40,166 bases of DNA. Source: JBEVJC01 sp040510375 (GTDB lineage: Bacteria > Bacteroidota > Bacteroidia > Chitinophagales > Chitinophagaceae). A program made the position numbers and the translations under genes. The notes under the pieces were generated by a model. That model was not told where the DNA came from. It searched no databases and was given only the letters and a program-made list of their open reading frames with translations. The DNA lies in NCBI GenBank assembly GCA_040510375.1, contig JBEVJC010000023.1, positions 1 to 40,166 of the forward strand, read 5' to 3'. Each line of letters begins with the position of its first letter. Positions within the stretch are counted from its first letter, which is position 1. Of the stretch, positions 15,800 through 23,690 are shown piece after piece.

Positions 15800-15830
15800 T
15801 TGATCACCGTTTTGATGGTTGTTATTTTCG
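15800..15830 (+). promoter_or_regulatory. predicted promoter for the cysteine hydrolase gene
   Basis: TTG (15800-15802), a 20-base spacer and TATTTTCG (15823-15830), five of six -7 positions. Start of transcription would be near 15837, about 34 bases before the ATG at 15871. Confidence 0.5.
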
Positions 15831-15870
15831 TCTGGTAATTGAAGGCCAAAAAATATTGAAAAAAAATATC

Positions 15871-16557
15871 ATGGATAAACATACAGAAACAGGGTTTGAG
15901 AGATACGGATTCTACAAACCGGGTCGCACCGGCATCCTGCTGGTGGATCCTTACAATGATTTTCTCCATCCCGACGGGAAAGCCTATTCAAGGTCAAAGG
16001 AAGTTATTGAAGGTGTTCATTTATTGGACCATATGAAAAAGGTAATCCGGGCCGCCCGCGAAGCGGGGATCCAGGTACTATATGTACCGCATCACCGGTC
16101 GGAGCCAAATGATTTTACCAGCTGGAAGTTTCCGACCAGCGGACAGATTTCTACGAGGGACCGGCAGGTTTTTGCCAAAGATAGCTGGGGGGGCACCTTC
16201 CATGATGATTTCAAACCACAGTCAAATGATATTATCATCAAGGAACATTGGGCCCAGAATGGTTTTGCCAATACCGATCTTGACCAGCAGCTGAAGCAAC
16301 ATGATATTGACCGTGTGATATTGATCGGGATGCTTGCGAATACCTGTATTGAAGCAACCGGCCGCATGGCGATGGAGCTCGGGTATCATGTGACACTGGT
16401 CAAAGATGCAAGTGCGGCATACACCTGGGAGAATATGCATGCGGCACATGATATAAACGGTCCCACATTCGCACATGCATTACTGGATACTGATGAACTG
16501 GTGAACATCCTTAATGGAAACGTTATTCAGGTGGATGCACAAATAGCCGACAGATAA
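15871..16557 (+). CDS. isochorismatase-family cysteine hydrolase
   Basis: A 228-residue member of the isochorismatase/nicotinamidase superfamily. The catalytic triad is visible: D26 (LLVDPYNDF), K124 (IIIKEHWAQNGF) and the nucleophile C159 (GMLANTCIEATGR). The cysteine points to an amidase or related hydrolase rather than true isochorismatase activity. The insert with HHRSEPNDFTSWKFP is not one I can assign to a substrate. The ATG at 15871 is chosen over an in-frame TTG at 15856. An SRPBCC-like gene follows after 50 bases and an AraC gene after that, all in the same direction. Confidence 0.88.
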   Translation: MDKHTETGFERYGFYKPGRTGILLVDPYNDFLHPDGKAYSRSKEVIEGVHLLDHMKKVIRAAREAGIQVLYVPHHRSEPNDFTSWKFPTSGQISTRDRQVFAKDSWGGTFHDDFKPQSNDIIIKEHWAQNGFANTDLDQQLKQHDIDRVILIGMLANTCIEATGRMAMELGYHVTLVKDASAAYTWENMHAAHDINGPTFAHALLDTDELVNILNGNVIQVDAQIADR

Positions 16558-16607
16558 ATCAGACGGGTGCCGGTAAACCATAAATAAAAATTCCTAAAAA
16601 CGTAAAA

Positions 16608-17162
16608 ATGAAAATTGCAGAACAACTGGTGGATTCAAGTTTCAGTGCGGTAATCAACGCACCAATTGAAAAAATCAATATACCCGAATGGGCCTTCAAC
16701 CTTGCAGAAAAGGAATACCAGGAATGCTCGCCTGCACATGTATCTGCTGCAGTGACCAGGGGTACCGACGGAAGGAGAATGTCGATCAATGTGGAAGTAA
16801 TCGGTGGTAGTCCGATGGTCCAGCATTACCAGGAAGAGGTCTCAAAACCGGATCACCTGGTGCTGACTTCTTTTTCGGATGTGTTCACTCCCACAGGTCG
16901 TGTTATCATTCATGTGCGCTGGGAGTTAAGCGTGAAAAAGATTTCAGACGACCAATGTGAATTTACCAATCATGTTACTTCCCATGCTACGGAAGACATG
17001 CTCAACAGCCTGGAAAAACAGGGGATACCATATGATGTATTCAGGTCGCAACGGCAACCCGCATCGATCTATCATAATAAGACAGAGACGCCACGTTTTG
17101 CAGCAAGTATTGAACGGGCGGCATTGGCAGGAAAGGAACGCCCGCTCGCCATATTATCCTGA
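16608..17162 (+). CDS. SRPBCC (START-like) domain protein, function unknown
   Basis: A 184-residue soluble protein. The pattern FSAVINAPIEKINIPEWAFNLAEKEYQEC at the start, VHV/VRWELSVKKISDDQCEFTNHV in the middle and a long C-terminal helix resemble the SRPBCC ligand-binding fold, though the match is by general pattern only. Such proteins bind hydrophobic ligands or act as cyclases. There is no signal peptide. It lies between the cysteine hydrolase (50-base gap) and the AraC regulator (36-base gap), suggesting a three-gene transcript. Confidence 0.55.
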   Translation: MKIAEQLVDSSFSAVINAPIEKINIPEWAFNLAEKEYQECSPAHVSAAVTRGTDGRRMSINVEVIGGSPMVQHYQEEVSKPDHLVLTSFSDVFTPTGRVIIHVRWELSVKKISDDQCEFTNHVTSHATEDMLNSLEKQGIPYDVFRSQRQPASIYHNKTETPRFAASIERAALAGKERPLAILS

Positions 17163-17198
17163 CGGGGTATATGGCGAACGCCGGTTTATTTTTATTAA

Positions 17199-18092
17199 AT
17201 GGTTGTGCAAATCCCCGGATATATGAGTGATAAAAAATCAATTCAGGCGTTAAACAAAGCTGTGGGACTTTCATGCACAACTGACAGCACCAATCCTATC
17301 AGGTTTATCAGCCGGATTACAGAACCGGGCGCGAGTTTTATTTCCAGCACGCATGTTTTTATCTATGTATGCGAAGGGGTGCTGGATTTTAAATACGGCG
17401 ATCAGCAATTCTCGGTAGGTCCCGAGGCATTTGCCTGTTTTAAAAGAAACCTGCATATTAGTTACCGGACCAGTTCGGCCAGCCAGCCCGCCGCCTGCCT
17501 GGTATTTTCCCTTGACAGGAACATACTTCTCGAATTTGCGCAGCTAACCTCCTTTACCAGGAGTTATATTGAAAGTACTTCCATCCTGCATAGCGCCTCC
17601 TCCTGTCAGAAGCTTACGGTATTTATACAGGCCCTGAAAGAAATTTACCTGGCAGATGGCGAAATCCCGGATCATATTTCCTATATCAAAATCCTGGAGT
17701 TATTATCCTGCCTGGTATTGTATCAGCCGGCGGTGGCCGACCAGATGTATGATCTGCACGATCAGTTCCGCCCGGATATCTGCCGGATAGTAGAAGAGAA
17801 CCTCCTGCAACAGACAACTATGCGTGAACTTTCCCGATTGGCCGGCCGCAGCATATCCAGTTTCCGCCGCGATTTTGAAGCGATATATAATATGCCACCA
17901 TCCCGTTGGATCCGCTTACGAAGGTTGGAGAAAGCACATGAGTTATTAACCGGAACCAATATGACGATCACGGAAATCTGTTATTCAATGGGATTTGAAA
18001 GTGTGGCGCATTTCTCCCGCATTTTTAAATCAAGATTCGGGAGATCGCCTTCTGTTGCCCGGTCATGTGAATATAAACCTTCACAATGCTAA
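17199..18092 (+). CDS. AraC-family transcriptional regulator
   Basis: A 297-residue regulator with an N-terminal cupin-like sensor part (about 25-130) and a C-terminal AraC/XylS DNA-binding region with two helix-turn-helix motifs. The first is TMRELSRLAGRSISSFRRDFEAIY (about 207-230); the second is MTITEICYSMGFESVAHFSRIFKSRFGRSPS (about 256-286). These are complete and typical. A second ATG at 17223 is an equally good start; neither has a strong ribosome-binding site. It ends convergently with the minus-strand cluster (18142-20754), and that cluster or the cysteine-hydrolase genes are its likely targets. Confidence 0.88.
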   Translation: MVVQIPGYMSDKKSIQALNKAVGLSCTTDSTNPIRFISRITEPGASFISSTHVFIYVCEGVLDFKYGDQQFSVGPEAFACFKRNLHISYRTSSASQPAACLVFSLDRNILLEFAQLTSFTRSYIESTSILHSASSCQKLTVFIQALKEIYLADGEIPDHISYIKILELLSCLVLYQPAVADQMYDLHDQFRPDICRIVEENLLQQTTMRELSRLAGRSISSFRRDFEAIYNMPPSRWIRLRRLEKAHELLTGTNMTITEICYSMGFESVAHFSRIFKSRFGRSPSVARSCEYKPSQC

Positions 18093-18141
18093 CTGTCAGG
18101 GGTAGCTGTTATAATTCTTTACCGGTGATCGAAAATTTGTG

Positions 18142-18666
18142 TCAGGGAGACACCGGCACGGGTATACGCTCCCAGATTTCCCTGAATGTTATTGTATCGA
18201 AAAAAGCAGTTGCTTCCACGATCTTGCCTTTTTTCATTTTCATGTACCATGAATATACATTGTGGTAGGGTTTATTATCTTTTGCCATTGCATTCCCTTC
18301 CCATAGTGCAATCACCATATCATCTTCGGCATATAATCCCAGGAGCCGGGGAATAATTTTTTCCGACAACCGTTCATTCAGGGGATTTATCACTTCGTCA
18401 ATAAATTGTTTTCGGCTGGTATATTTTCCGGACACCGGGGATGTTCCGGTAATCGTCCATTCAACATCATCATCAAGCAGATCGAAGAAGCTGCCCTGAC
18501 CGCGTTCCCAGTTTTCAAACGCATTTTGTATAATTTTTTTGTTGTTCATGTACTCGGGATCTTTTTTAACAGTTTGGCATGCGGGTCTTGAATAAAATCC
18601 GGAAAGCGTCCAAATCAAAATAAGGCAGGTCAATCTGAATGCGGTCGAACTAATCCGATGCGTCAT
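18142..18666 (-). CDS. exported SnoaL-like/NTF2-fold protein
   Basis: A 174-residue protein with a hydrophobic N-terminus (LTCLILIWTLSGF) that looks like a signal peptide; the PAC at residues 28-30 is a weak lipobox. The rest is a SnoaL-like fold: IIQNAFENWERGQGSFFDLLDDDVEWTITG, then VSGKYTSRKQFIDEV, and a C-terminal VEATAFFDTITF. This fold is found in ketosteroid-isomerase-like proteins; most relatives have no known substrate. An inner Met at residue 40 could start a cytoplasmic form. It is the last gene of the minus-strand cluster, 110 bases after the SDR gene. Confidence 0.7.
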   Translation of the reverse strand: MTHRISSTAFRLTCLILIWTLSGFYSRPACQTVKKDPEYMNNKKIIQNAFENWERGQGSFFDLLDDDVEWTITGTSPVSGKYTSRKQFIDEVINPLNERLSEKIIPRLLGLYAEDDMVIALWEGNAMAKDNKPYHNVYSWYMKMKKGKIVEATAFFDTITFREIWERIPVPVSP

Positions 18667-18776
18667 TACACTAATATTTTAATTTAAAAAAGGGGAGGTA
18701 CGCTTATTAGGTTCTGTTAACACCGACATATACCCTTTGATAAAATTTTCTGCGTGTATCAGTATTCCCTATCAGG

Positions 18777-19589
18777 TCATACCTCTACCTCCCAGGCTTT
18801 TTGCTGATGTTCTTTCAGCATTTCTTCCACAAACAGCGGCACAACATTCCGGAATTTTCCATTCTCTGCCGGAACTATTTTTACCATTGCTGCGATCATT
18901 TCTGACGGATCAAGCCTTCCCTGTGGCGTACCAAGCAATGCATCAAATGTGGCGCGCATCTCTGCCCGTTTTGTGAAATTCTTTGAATCGTCGAGCCAGC
19001 GGAATGGATTGTCAGCCATTGTTTCGTTGTAACCCGTCAGGTAGGCACCGGGGTTGATTGTCTGCACAGTTATATTGTATTTTTTAAGTTCCGAACTCAT
19101 AGCTTCTGCGATCGCTTCCAGCGCGTGTTTGGTGGAGACATAAATTCCATAACCATCAGGGGTAAATAATCCACCCATCGACGAGGTGAAGACCACTTTA
19201 CCCTTTCTTTTTTCGCGGATCCATTTGGCCACAAATTGCTGCACCAGGTTCAATGGAGCAAAAACATTTGTTTCAAAATTCCTTCTTACAAGATCCACCG
19301 GGATCTCAAATACAGGTCCTGCTTCTCCGATGCCTGCATTACTTAACAGGATATCGATATTTCCCCAGTTCAGCGAATAGGCTACATCATATGGATCGAG
19401 GATATCCAGTTTCATTACAGTAAGGTTGTTTTCCAGTCCAAGCTCCTTTGCCTTATTACGCAGGGCAGTAACCTGGGGCGAAATCTGAACGCCGGCAATT
19501 ACCTGGTGGCCAAGTTCAGCCAGACCGATTGCCGTTCCTTCTCCAAGTCCGGAGCCGGCACCCGTAATGAGGATTGTTTTCTTGTTCAT
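18777..19589 (-). CDS. short-chain dehydrogenase/reductase
   Basis: A 270-residue classical SDR. It has TGAGSGLG (10-17), an LLSNAGIGEAG strand in place of the usual NNAG, catalytic serine in VVFTSSMGGLF, and YVSTKHALE as the YxxxK active site. Of these the S-N-A-G variant is a common conservative change. The cofactor preference is unclear. The gene is 29 bases downstream of the GlcG/HbpS-like gene on the same strand, so they should share a transcript. It is not closely similar to the SDR at 3097, which belongs to a different branch. Confidence 0.88.
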   Translation of the reverse strand: MNKKTILITGAGSGLGEGTAIGLAELGHQVIAGVQISPQVTALRNKAKELGLENNLTVMKLDILDPYDVAYSLNWGNIDILLSNAGIGEAGPVFEIPVDLVRRNFETNVFAPLNLVQQFVAKWIREKRKGKVVFTSSMGGLFTPDGYGIYVSTKHALEAIAEAMSSELKKYNITVQTINPGAYLTGYNETMADNPFRWLDDSKNFTKRAEMRATFDALLGTPQGRLDPSEMIAAMVKIVPAENGKFRNVVPLFVEEMLKEHQQKAWEVEV

Positions 19590-19618
19590 AAAGTTGTTTT
19601 TACAGTAAACAAATATTA

Positions 19619-20014
19619 TTAAGGAATAACGCTGCCTGCCAGTGCGATCTCTGCATCCTGCGATACAGCACCACCTGATACGCCGATATATCCGATAATT
19701 TTTCCGTCATGGGTAATGGGTCTTCCTCCTGCAAATCCCGCCAGGCCACCATTTGTATTTTCGATACCATAGGCTCCTGCAGAGGGTTTCAGGAATTCGC
19801 CAACGTTTTCGGAAGCAGTGCGGAATAACATGGCGGTTTTCGCTTTTTGAAGGGCAATGTCAATGGAGCCGAGATAAGCTTCATCCATCCTGGTAAATGA
19901 TTTCAGGTGCCCACCTGTATCCATTACCGCAATATTCACCTGCACATTCATCTTCTTTGCCTTTTCGAACGCTTGCCGCACAGAGGCCTCTGCCCATTCC
20001 AGGGTGATATCCAT
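19619..20014 (-). CDS. GlcG/HbpS-like (DUF336) heme-binding-type protein
   Basis: A 131-residue protein of the GlcG/HbpS (PF03928) family. The order LEWAEASVRQAFEKAKKMNVQVNIAVMDTGGHLKSFTRMDEA, ALQKAKTAMLFR, GGLAGFAGGRPI and GYIGVSGGAVSQDAEIA is characteristic. Family members bind heme or small organic acids, or regulate their use. The frame is open upstream to 20200, but the ATG at 20014 gives the standard N-terminus; the upstream part overlaps the previous gene and does not look like this family. It has no signal peptide from this start. It sits between a DUF2490 outer-membrane protein and an SDR. Confidence 0.85.
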   Translation of the reverse strand: MDITLEWAEASVRQAFEKAKKMNVQVNIAVMDTGGHLKSFTRMDEAYLGSIDIALQKAKTAMLFRTASENVGEFLKPSAGAYGIENTNGGLAGFAGGRPITHDGKIIGYIGVSGGAVSQDAEIALAGSVIP

Positions 20015-20100
20015 ACCGGTAAGTTTGCGATGATTAATATAATATGGCTTTGCAAAGTTGAATGGGTAATCTTTTTTATAGTTGACGGATACGACCGTTT

Positions 20101-20754
20101 TTATTGCCTGTTTGTTTCTTTTTTTGCTACCGGACGTAATATGAATGATACCATGACAAACAGGATAGTAGTTGAAGGCTGTGCGCGGTTTTGCTGCCAT
20201 ACATAAAACGCATCAATGTTAAACCTGGAATAGATATCTGCGGTAAATCCGATAGCCAGCCGGTTTCGGATCCAGCGGTTTTCACCAAAAAGGAAAAAAG
20301 CCTCATCAAAAAAGTAAACACGCGCACGGACTTTTTCACCGGGGATGGGGTGAATTATTTTTAACCGGTTTCGATATATATTTATATCCGGCGCATTTGT
20401 CCGGATGCGGTTCCAGAAAAGATTACGGTCTTCAATCAGCCATCGTTTTATCCTGAAATGAACAATAACAGCGGGCATTAATCCATGTTCGTGGCGGAAA
20501 GTTATCTGCGGATCGGCAAAATGCAGGTAGAGGTAGGCCGGATTTAAAATAATGTGTTTGCCTACAGGAAAAAAACCCTGGAGATAGATCGCCCGGATAG
20601 ATTCTTTGGGGTTCCATCCAAATTGCCCGGAAAATCTGGTTCCGGAAGAATCCCGCCAGTGAATACCCGGCAAAAACCAGTCAGAGTGTTTGCGGATCTG
20701 GGCGCCGGCAGGGCAGCTGGCGGATAGTAATATTATTAAACAAGACCATTTCAT
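20101..20754 (-). CDS. DUF2490 outer-membrane beta-barrel protein
   Basis: A 217-residue protein with a Sec signal peptide (hydrophobic core, cleavage near AGA-Q at residue 18). It then has alternating short strands rich in aromatic residues, such as WFLPGIHWRD, HIILNPAYLYLHF and IRNRLAIGFTADI. The closing stretch FNIDAFYVWQQNRAQPSTTILFVMVSFILRP matches the end of DUF2490 proteins. These are predicted outer-membrane barrels of unknown function, common in Bacteroidota. It heads the four-gene minus-strand cluster, 86 bases upstream of the GlcG/HbpS-like gene. Confidence 0.78.
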   Translation of the reverse strand: MKWSCLIILLSASCPAGAQIRKHSDWFLPGIHWRDSSGTRFSGQFGWNPKESIRAIYLQGFFPVGKHIILNPAYLYLHFADPQITFRHEHGLMPAVIVHFRIKRWLIEDRNLFWNRIRTNAPDINIYRNRLKIIHPIPGEKVRARVYFFDEAFFLFGENRWIRNRLAIGFTADIYSRFNIDAFYVWQQNRAQPSTTILFVMVSFILRPVAKKETNRQ

Positions 20755-20996
20755 TGAAGATCAAAACTGCGATAACCGTTGTTACCGGCATTGCCGGATT
20801 ACGCCAGTTTTTTTGCCGGAAAATCCCCTGGGCTTCAGTGGCTGAATTATCTGCGGACTAAAATATAACCACAACAGGAATCATTGACCAATAAAATCAA
20901 AACAGAATGGAAAACATTTCGGAACATTGCCAATAACCAATATCCCGGGATCTCTATCCATTAAAGCAGGCCGCATTTACAATTAAAAAATTAATT

Positions 20997-22004
20997 ATGG
21001 AATATTCACCTGATACAGACCGCTACAATAAAATAGACTACCGTCGTAGTGGTAAAAGCGGATTGTTATTACCCGTCCTTTCGCTTGGGCTCTGGCATAA
21101 CTTTGGGGCCATAGACGATTTTGAAAACGCGCGCAAGTTATTACACATCGCTTTCGACAATGGTGTTACCCATTTTGACCTGGCTAACAATTACGGTCCG
21201 CCCCCCGGATCAGCAGAGGAAACCTTCGGTAAACTATTCAAGCAGGATTTCCAGTCGTACCGCGATGAACTTATAATTTCCACCAAGGCCGGATGGCCAA
21301 TGTGGGATGGGCCATATGGCGACTGGGGATCAAAAAAATACCTGGTGGCCAGTCTTGATCAAAGCCTGAAACGCATGGGTCTCGACTATGTTGATATATT
21401 TTATCACCACCGGCCTGATACGGAAACACCGCTGGAAGAAACAATGGGTGCACTGGATCTTTTTGTCCGCCAGGGAAAAGCACTCTATGTGGGCATTTCC
21501 GGTTATAATCCGGACCAGACAAAAAGAGCCCTCAGGATCCTGAATGAACTGGGCACGCCCTGCCTCATCCATCAACCAAGGTATTCCATGTTTGACCGCG
21601 CTGTGGAAGATGGACTACTTGATGTGCTGGATGAAAATGGTATCGGCTGCATTGTTTTTTCTCCACTTGCCCAGGGTCTGCTGACCAACCGGTACTTAAA
21701 TGGTATTCCCGCCGATTCAAGAATCGCATCGCACCGTGGAAATGGCGCTATTGAAGAAAACGCCCTGACGCACGATAATATAGCCAGGGCCAAACTCCTG
21801 AATGAACTGGCATTGCAACGCGGCCAGAGCCTTGCACAGATGGCCCTGTCCTGGATTTTAAAAGATCAGCGGATTACATCCGTACTGATCGGTGCCAGTA
21901 AACCGGAACAGGTAACCGACTCATTGGGCAGCCTTAAAAACATTAGTTTTTCAGCAGGGGAAATCCAGGCGATCGACAAAATTTTAAAGGAAAATGTCAG
22001 TTGA
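20997..22004 (+). CDS. aldo/keto reductase, YghZ/L-glyceraldehyde 3-phosphate reductase-like
   Basis: A 335-residue NADPH-dependent aldo/keto reductase. The catalytic tetrad is visible: D (HFDLANNYG), Y in the same motif, K (ISTKAGWPMW) and H (DIFYHHRPD). The GPPPGSAEETFG and MWDGPYGDWGSKKYL segments are characteristic of the YghZ (AKR14) branch, which reduces L-glyceraldehyde 3-phosphate, methylglyoxal and similar aldehydes. The C-terminal VLIGASKPEQV loop binds NADP. Some AKRs oxidise L-fucose, and it lies upstream of the fucose locus, but 660 gene-free bases separate them, so a direct role there is only a possibility. Confidence 0.9.
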   Translation: MEYSPDTDRYNKIDYRRSGKSGLLLPVLSLGLWHNFGAIDDFENARKLLHIAFDNGVTHFDLANNYGPPPGSAEETFGKLFKQDFQSYRDELIISTKAGWPMWDGPYGDWGSKKYLVASLDQSLKRMGLDYVDIFYHHRPDTETPLEETMGALDLFVRQGKALYVGISGYNPDQTKRALRILNELGTPCLIHQPRYSMFDRAVEDGLLDVLDENGIGCIVFSPLAQGLLTNRYLNGIPADSRIASHRGNGAIEENALTHDNIARAKLLNELALQRGQSLAQMALSWILKDQRITSVLIGASKPEQVTDSLGSLKNISFSAGEIQAIDKILKENVS

Positions 22005-22664
22005 CCGGTTCAACGGAAACTATAACAGGGGAGTTTACCGGGAGAAGGCAGCCGGGAGCTCATAACGGAACTGTCCCCGACGGAACTACCCGGATGTAAT
22101 TCATCTGAAATTATCTTCACAACGTAACCGGGAGCCCCGGTTTATTGAGTATTGTAATCCCGGAACTCATGTGTAAAAAATGTACTGGCCTGGCCTCCGG
22201 TTGATCAGAATCGAAGCCCTGTAAAAAAACAGTTTGTTTGATGATCAGCACCGCGCCCGGTGATCCGAAGGTCAGGTCCAGTAGAATTGACTAATAGGAG
22301 GTTTGATGGTTTGAAGCGAAAGATAGGGATTTAGGGTATCGCAGAAATACGGTATTCCATAAAATATCCATATATTTTTTCTTCTATAAATCAATTAGAT
22401 AGAAAAATAAGTGTAATCCTGGCCTGCAGATAAGTAAAAGTCCATAGCAGCCAGATTTTCCCGTTGTTTAATATTCCTGACATGGGTTTACGAGAGGCCT
22501 TCCCCGGAATAACAGCCGGTAACAAATCTGAAAATTGTATCGGGGGTATAAAAATATTTTTTATAGGGATTATCAAAAGTTGGATACATTTACCTGTAGC
22601 ATAGAATAGGATAGATTGGGTTTATTACATCCGGATTTAATAACGGGGCTTGCAATACTGACTA
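22005..22664. other. 660-base gene-free region before the fucose locus
   Basis: No convincing gene is present. The left part is GC-rich and contains three CCGGGAG words (22038, 22052, 22128) and three GGAACT words. The right part is AT-rich. A palindrome AATAC-G-GTATT lies at 22346-22356. A weak -7 element TACATTTA (22585-22592) has no matching -33. It probably holds the end of the reductase transcript and the control region of the GntR-type regulator. A structured RNA cannot be excluded by eye. Confidence 0.5.
22126..22150 (+). terminator. possible terminator after the aldo/keto reductase
   Basis: AACCGGG (22126-22132) pairs perfectly with CCCGGTT (22136-22142) around a three-base loop, followed by TTATTG. 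It lies 121 bases after the reductase stop codon. Confidence 0.5.
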
Positions 22665-23681
22665 ATGCAGAATCTTTACGAACAGATCAGGGAACTGGAA
22701 AATATCCAGGGAATGTCTAAACATGAACAGCTGGTACAGGGGTTTATCAATGCCATTAATGATAAATTGCTGGTGAGAGGGGATATGCTTCCTTCTGTAA
22801 ACAGCCTGATAAGGGAACTGGGTTTTGCCAGGGAAACTATTGCAAAAGGTTATAAAGAACTGATCAGCCGTGGACTGGTAGAGTCAAAAAACCGGATTGG
22901 TTTTTTTGTAGCCCAGGAAAATACACAGAATTACCTGCGCATCGCATTGGTGATTTTTGCCTTCGACAGTTTCCAGGAAATTTTTTATAAAACGTTCCGC
23001 GACAAGCTGGGCAAAAAAGTCCAGATTGATATATTTTTCCACCATAATAATATTGATGTTTTCGAAAGCATCATCTCGGGAGTTAGGGGCAAGTACGGTA
23101 TGTATGTAGTAGCGCCCATTCCGCATAAACGCACGTCGGGAATCCTGGTTACCTTACCACTCAACAAGTTTTTAATGATCGACCGCCACCTGCTGCTGCC
23201 GGGTGAGTATTCCTATGTAGTGCAGGAGTTCCGTAAATCTTCCTATGCGGCTTTTTCCAAACTGGTATCGCCGATCCGCAAATTCCGGGGCATGATCCAT
23301 TATCACCGGCCGGCCTCCGATACCCCGATTGAAATTATTGATGCGTATAAAAAATTTATTAAGGACTTTAAGATCAAAAGCGTAATCCGGACGGAATACA
23401 TACCCGGATCGATTGAGAAGGGATATGTTTATTTCACCATCAATAATGCTGAGTTGTGGCTGATGCTGAAAGATGCCAAGGCAAAGGGATTTGTGCTGGG
23501 AAAAGATGTAGGCATACTGTCACACAATGATGATGTGGTGAAGGAAATAATTTTTGATGGTATAACAACCTATTCGACCGACTTTGGAAAAATGGCTGAA
23601 AAAGCTGCTGAGTTTATAAAAAAAAGGAAAGCGATACAGGAGATAATTCCTACGGTGCTGGTACGCAGGGGCTCATTATGA
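22665..23681 (+). CDS. GntR/LacI-type hybrid regulator of the fucose locus
   Basis: A 338-residue regulator. Residues 20-85 form a GntR winged helix-turn-helix (GDMLPSVNSLIRELGFARETIAKGYKELISRGLVESKNRIGFFV). Residues from about 92 to the end resemble a LacI-type periplasmic-binding-fold sensor, ending KAAEFIKKRKAIQEIIPTVLVRRGSL. This architecture is common in Bacteroidota sugar loci; the Bacteroides fucose repressor FucR is also GntR-type. The ligand is inferred to be fucose or a pathway intermediate. The symporter gene starts nine bases after its stop, so it heads a three-gene unit with the symporter and the GH-D glycosidase, and probably controls susC as well. Confidence 0.82.
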   Translation: MQNLYEQIRELENIQGMSKHEQLVQGFINAINDKLLVRGDMLPSVNSLIRELGFARETIAKGYKELISRGLVESKNRIGFFVAQENTQNYLRIALVIFAFDSFQEIFYKTFRDKLGKKVQIDIFFHHNNIDVFESIISGVRGKYGMYVVAPIPHKRTSGILVTLPLNKFLMIDRHLLLPGEYSYVVQEFRKSSYAAFSKLVSPIRKFRGMIHYHRPASDTPIEIIDAYKKFIKDFKIKSVIRTEYIPGSIEKGYVYFTINNAELWLMLKDAKAKGFVLGKDVGILSHNDDVVKEIIFDGITTYSTDFGKMAEKAAEFIKKRKAIQEIIPTVLVRRGSL

Positions 23682-23690
23682 TTTTCGTTT

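Noticed and set aside
20015..20200. 62-residue extension of the GlcG/HbpS-like protein
   Set aside because: It overlaps the end of the DUF2490 gene in another frame; the family N-terminus begins at 20014.
22391..22576. 61-codon open frame in the 660-base gene-free region
   Set aside because: No ribosome-binding site, domain or convincing composition, and it reads against both neighbouring genes.
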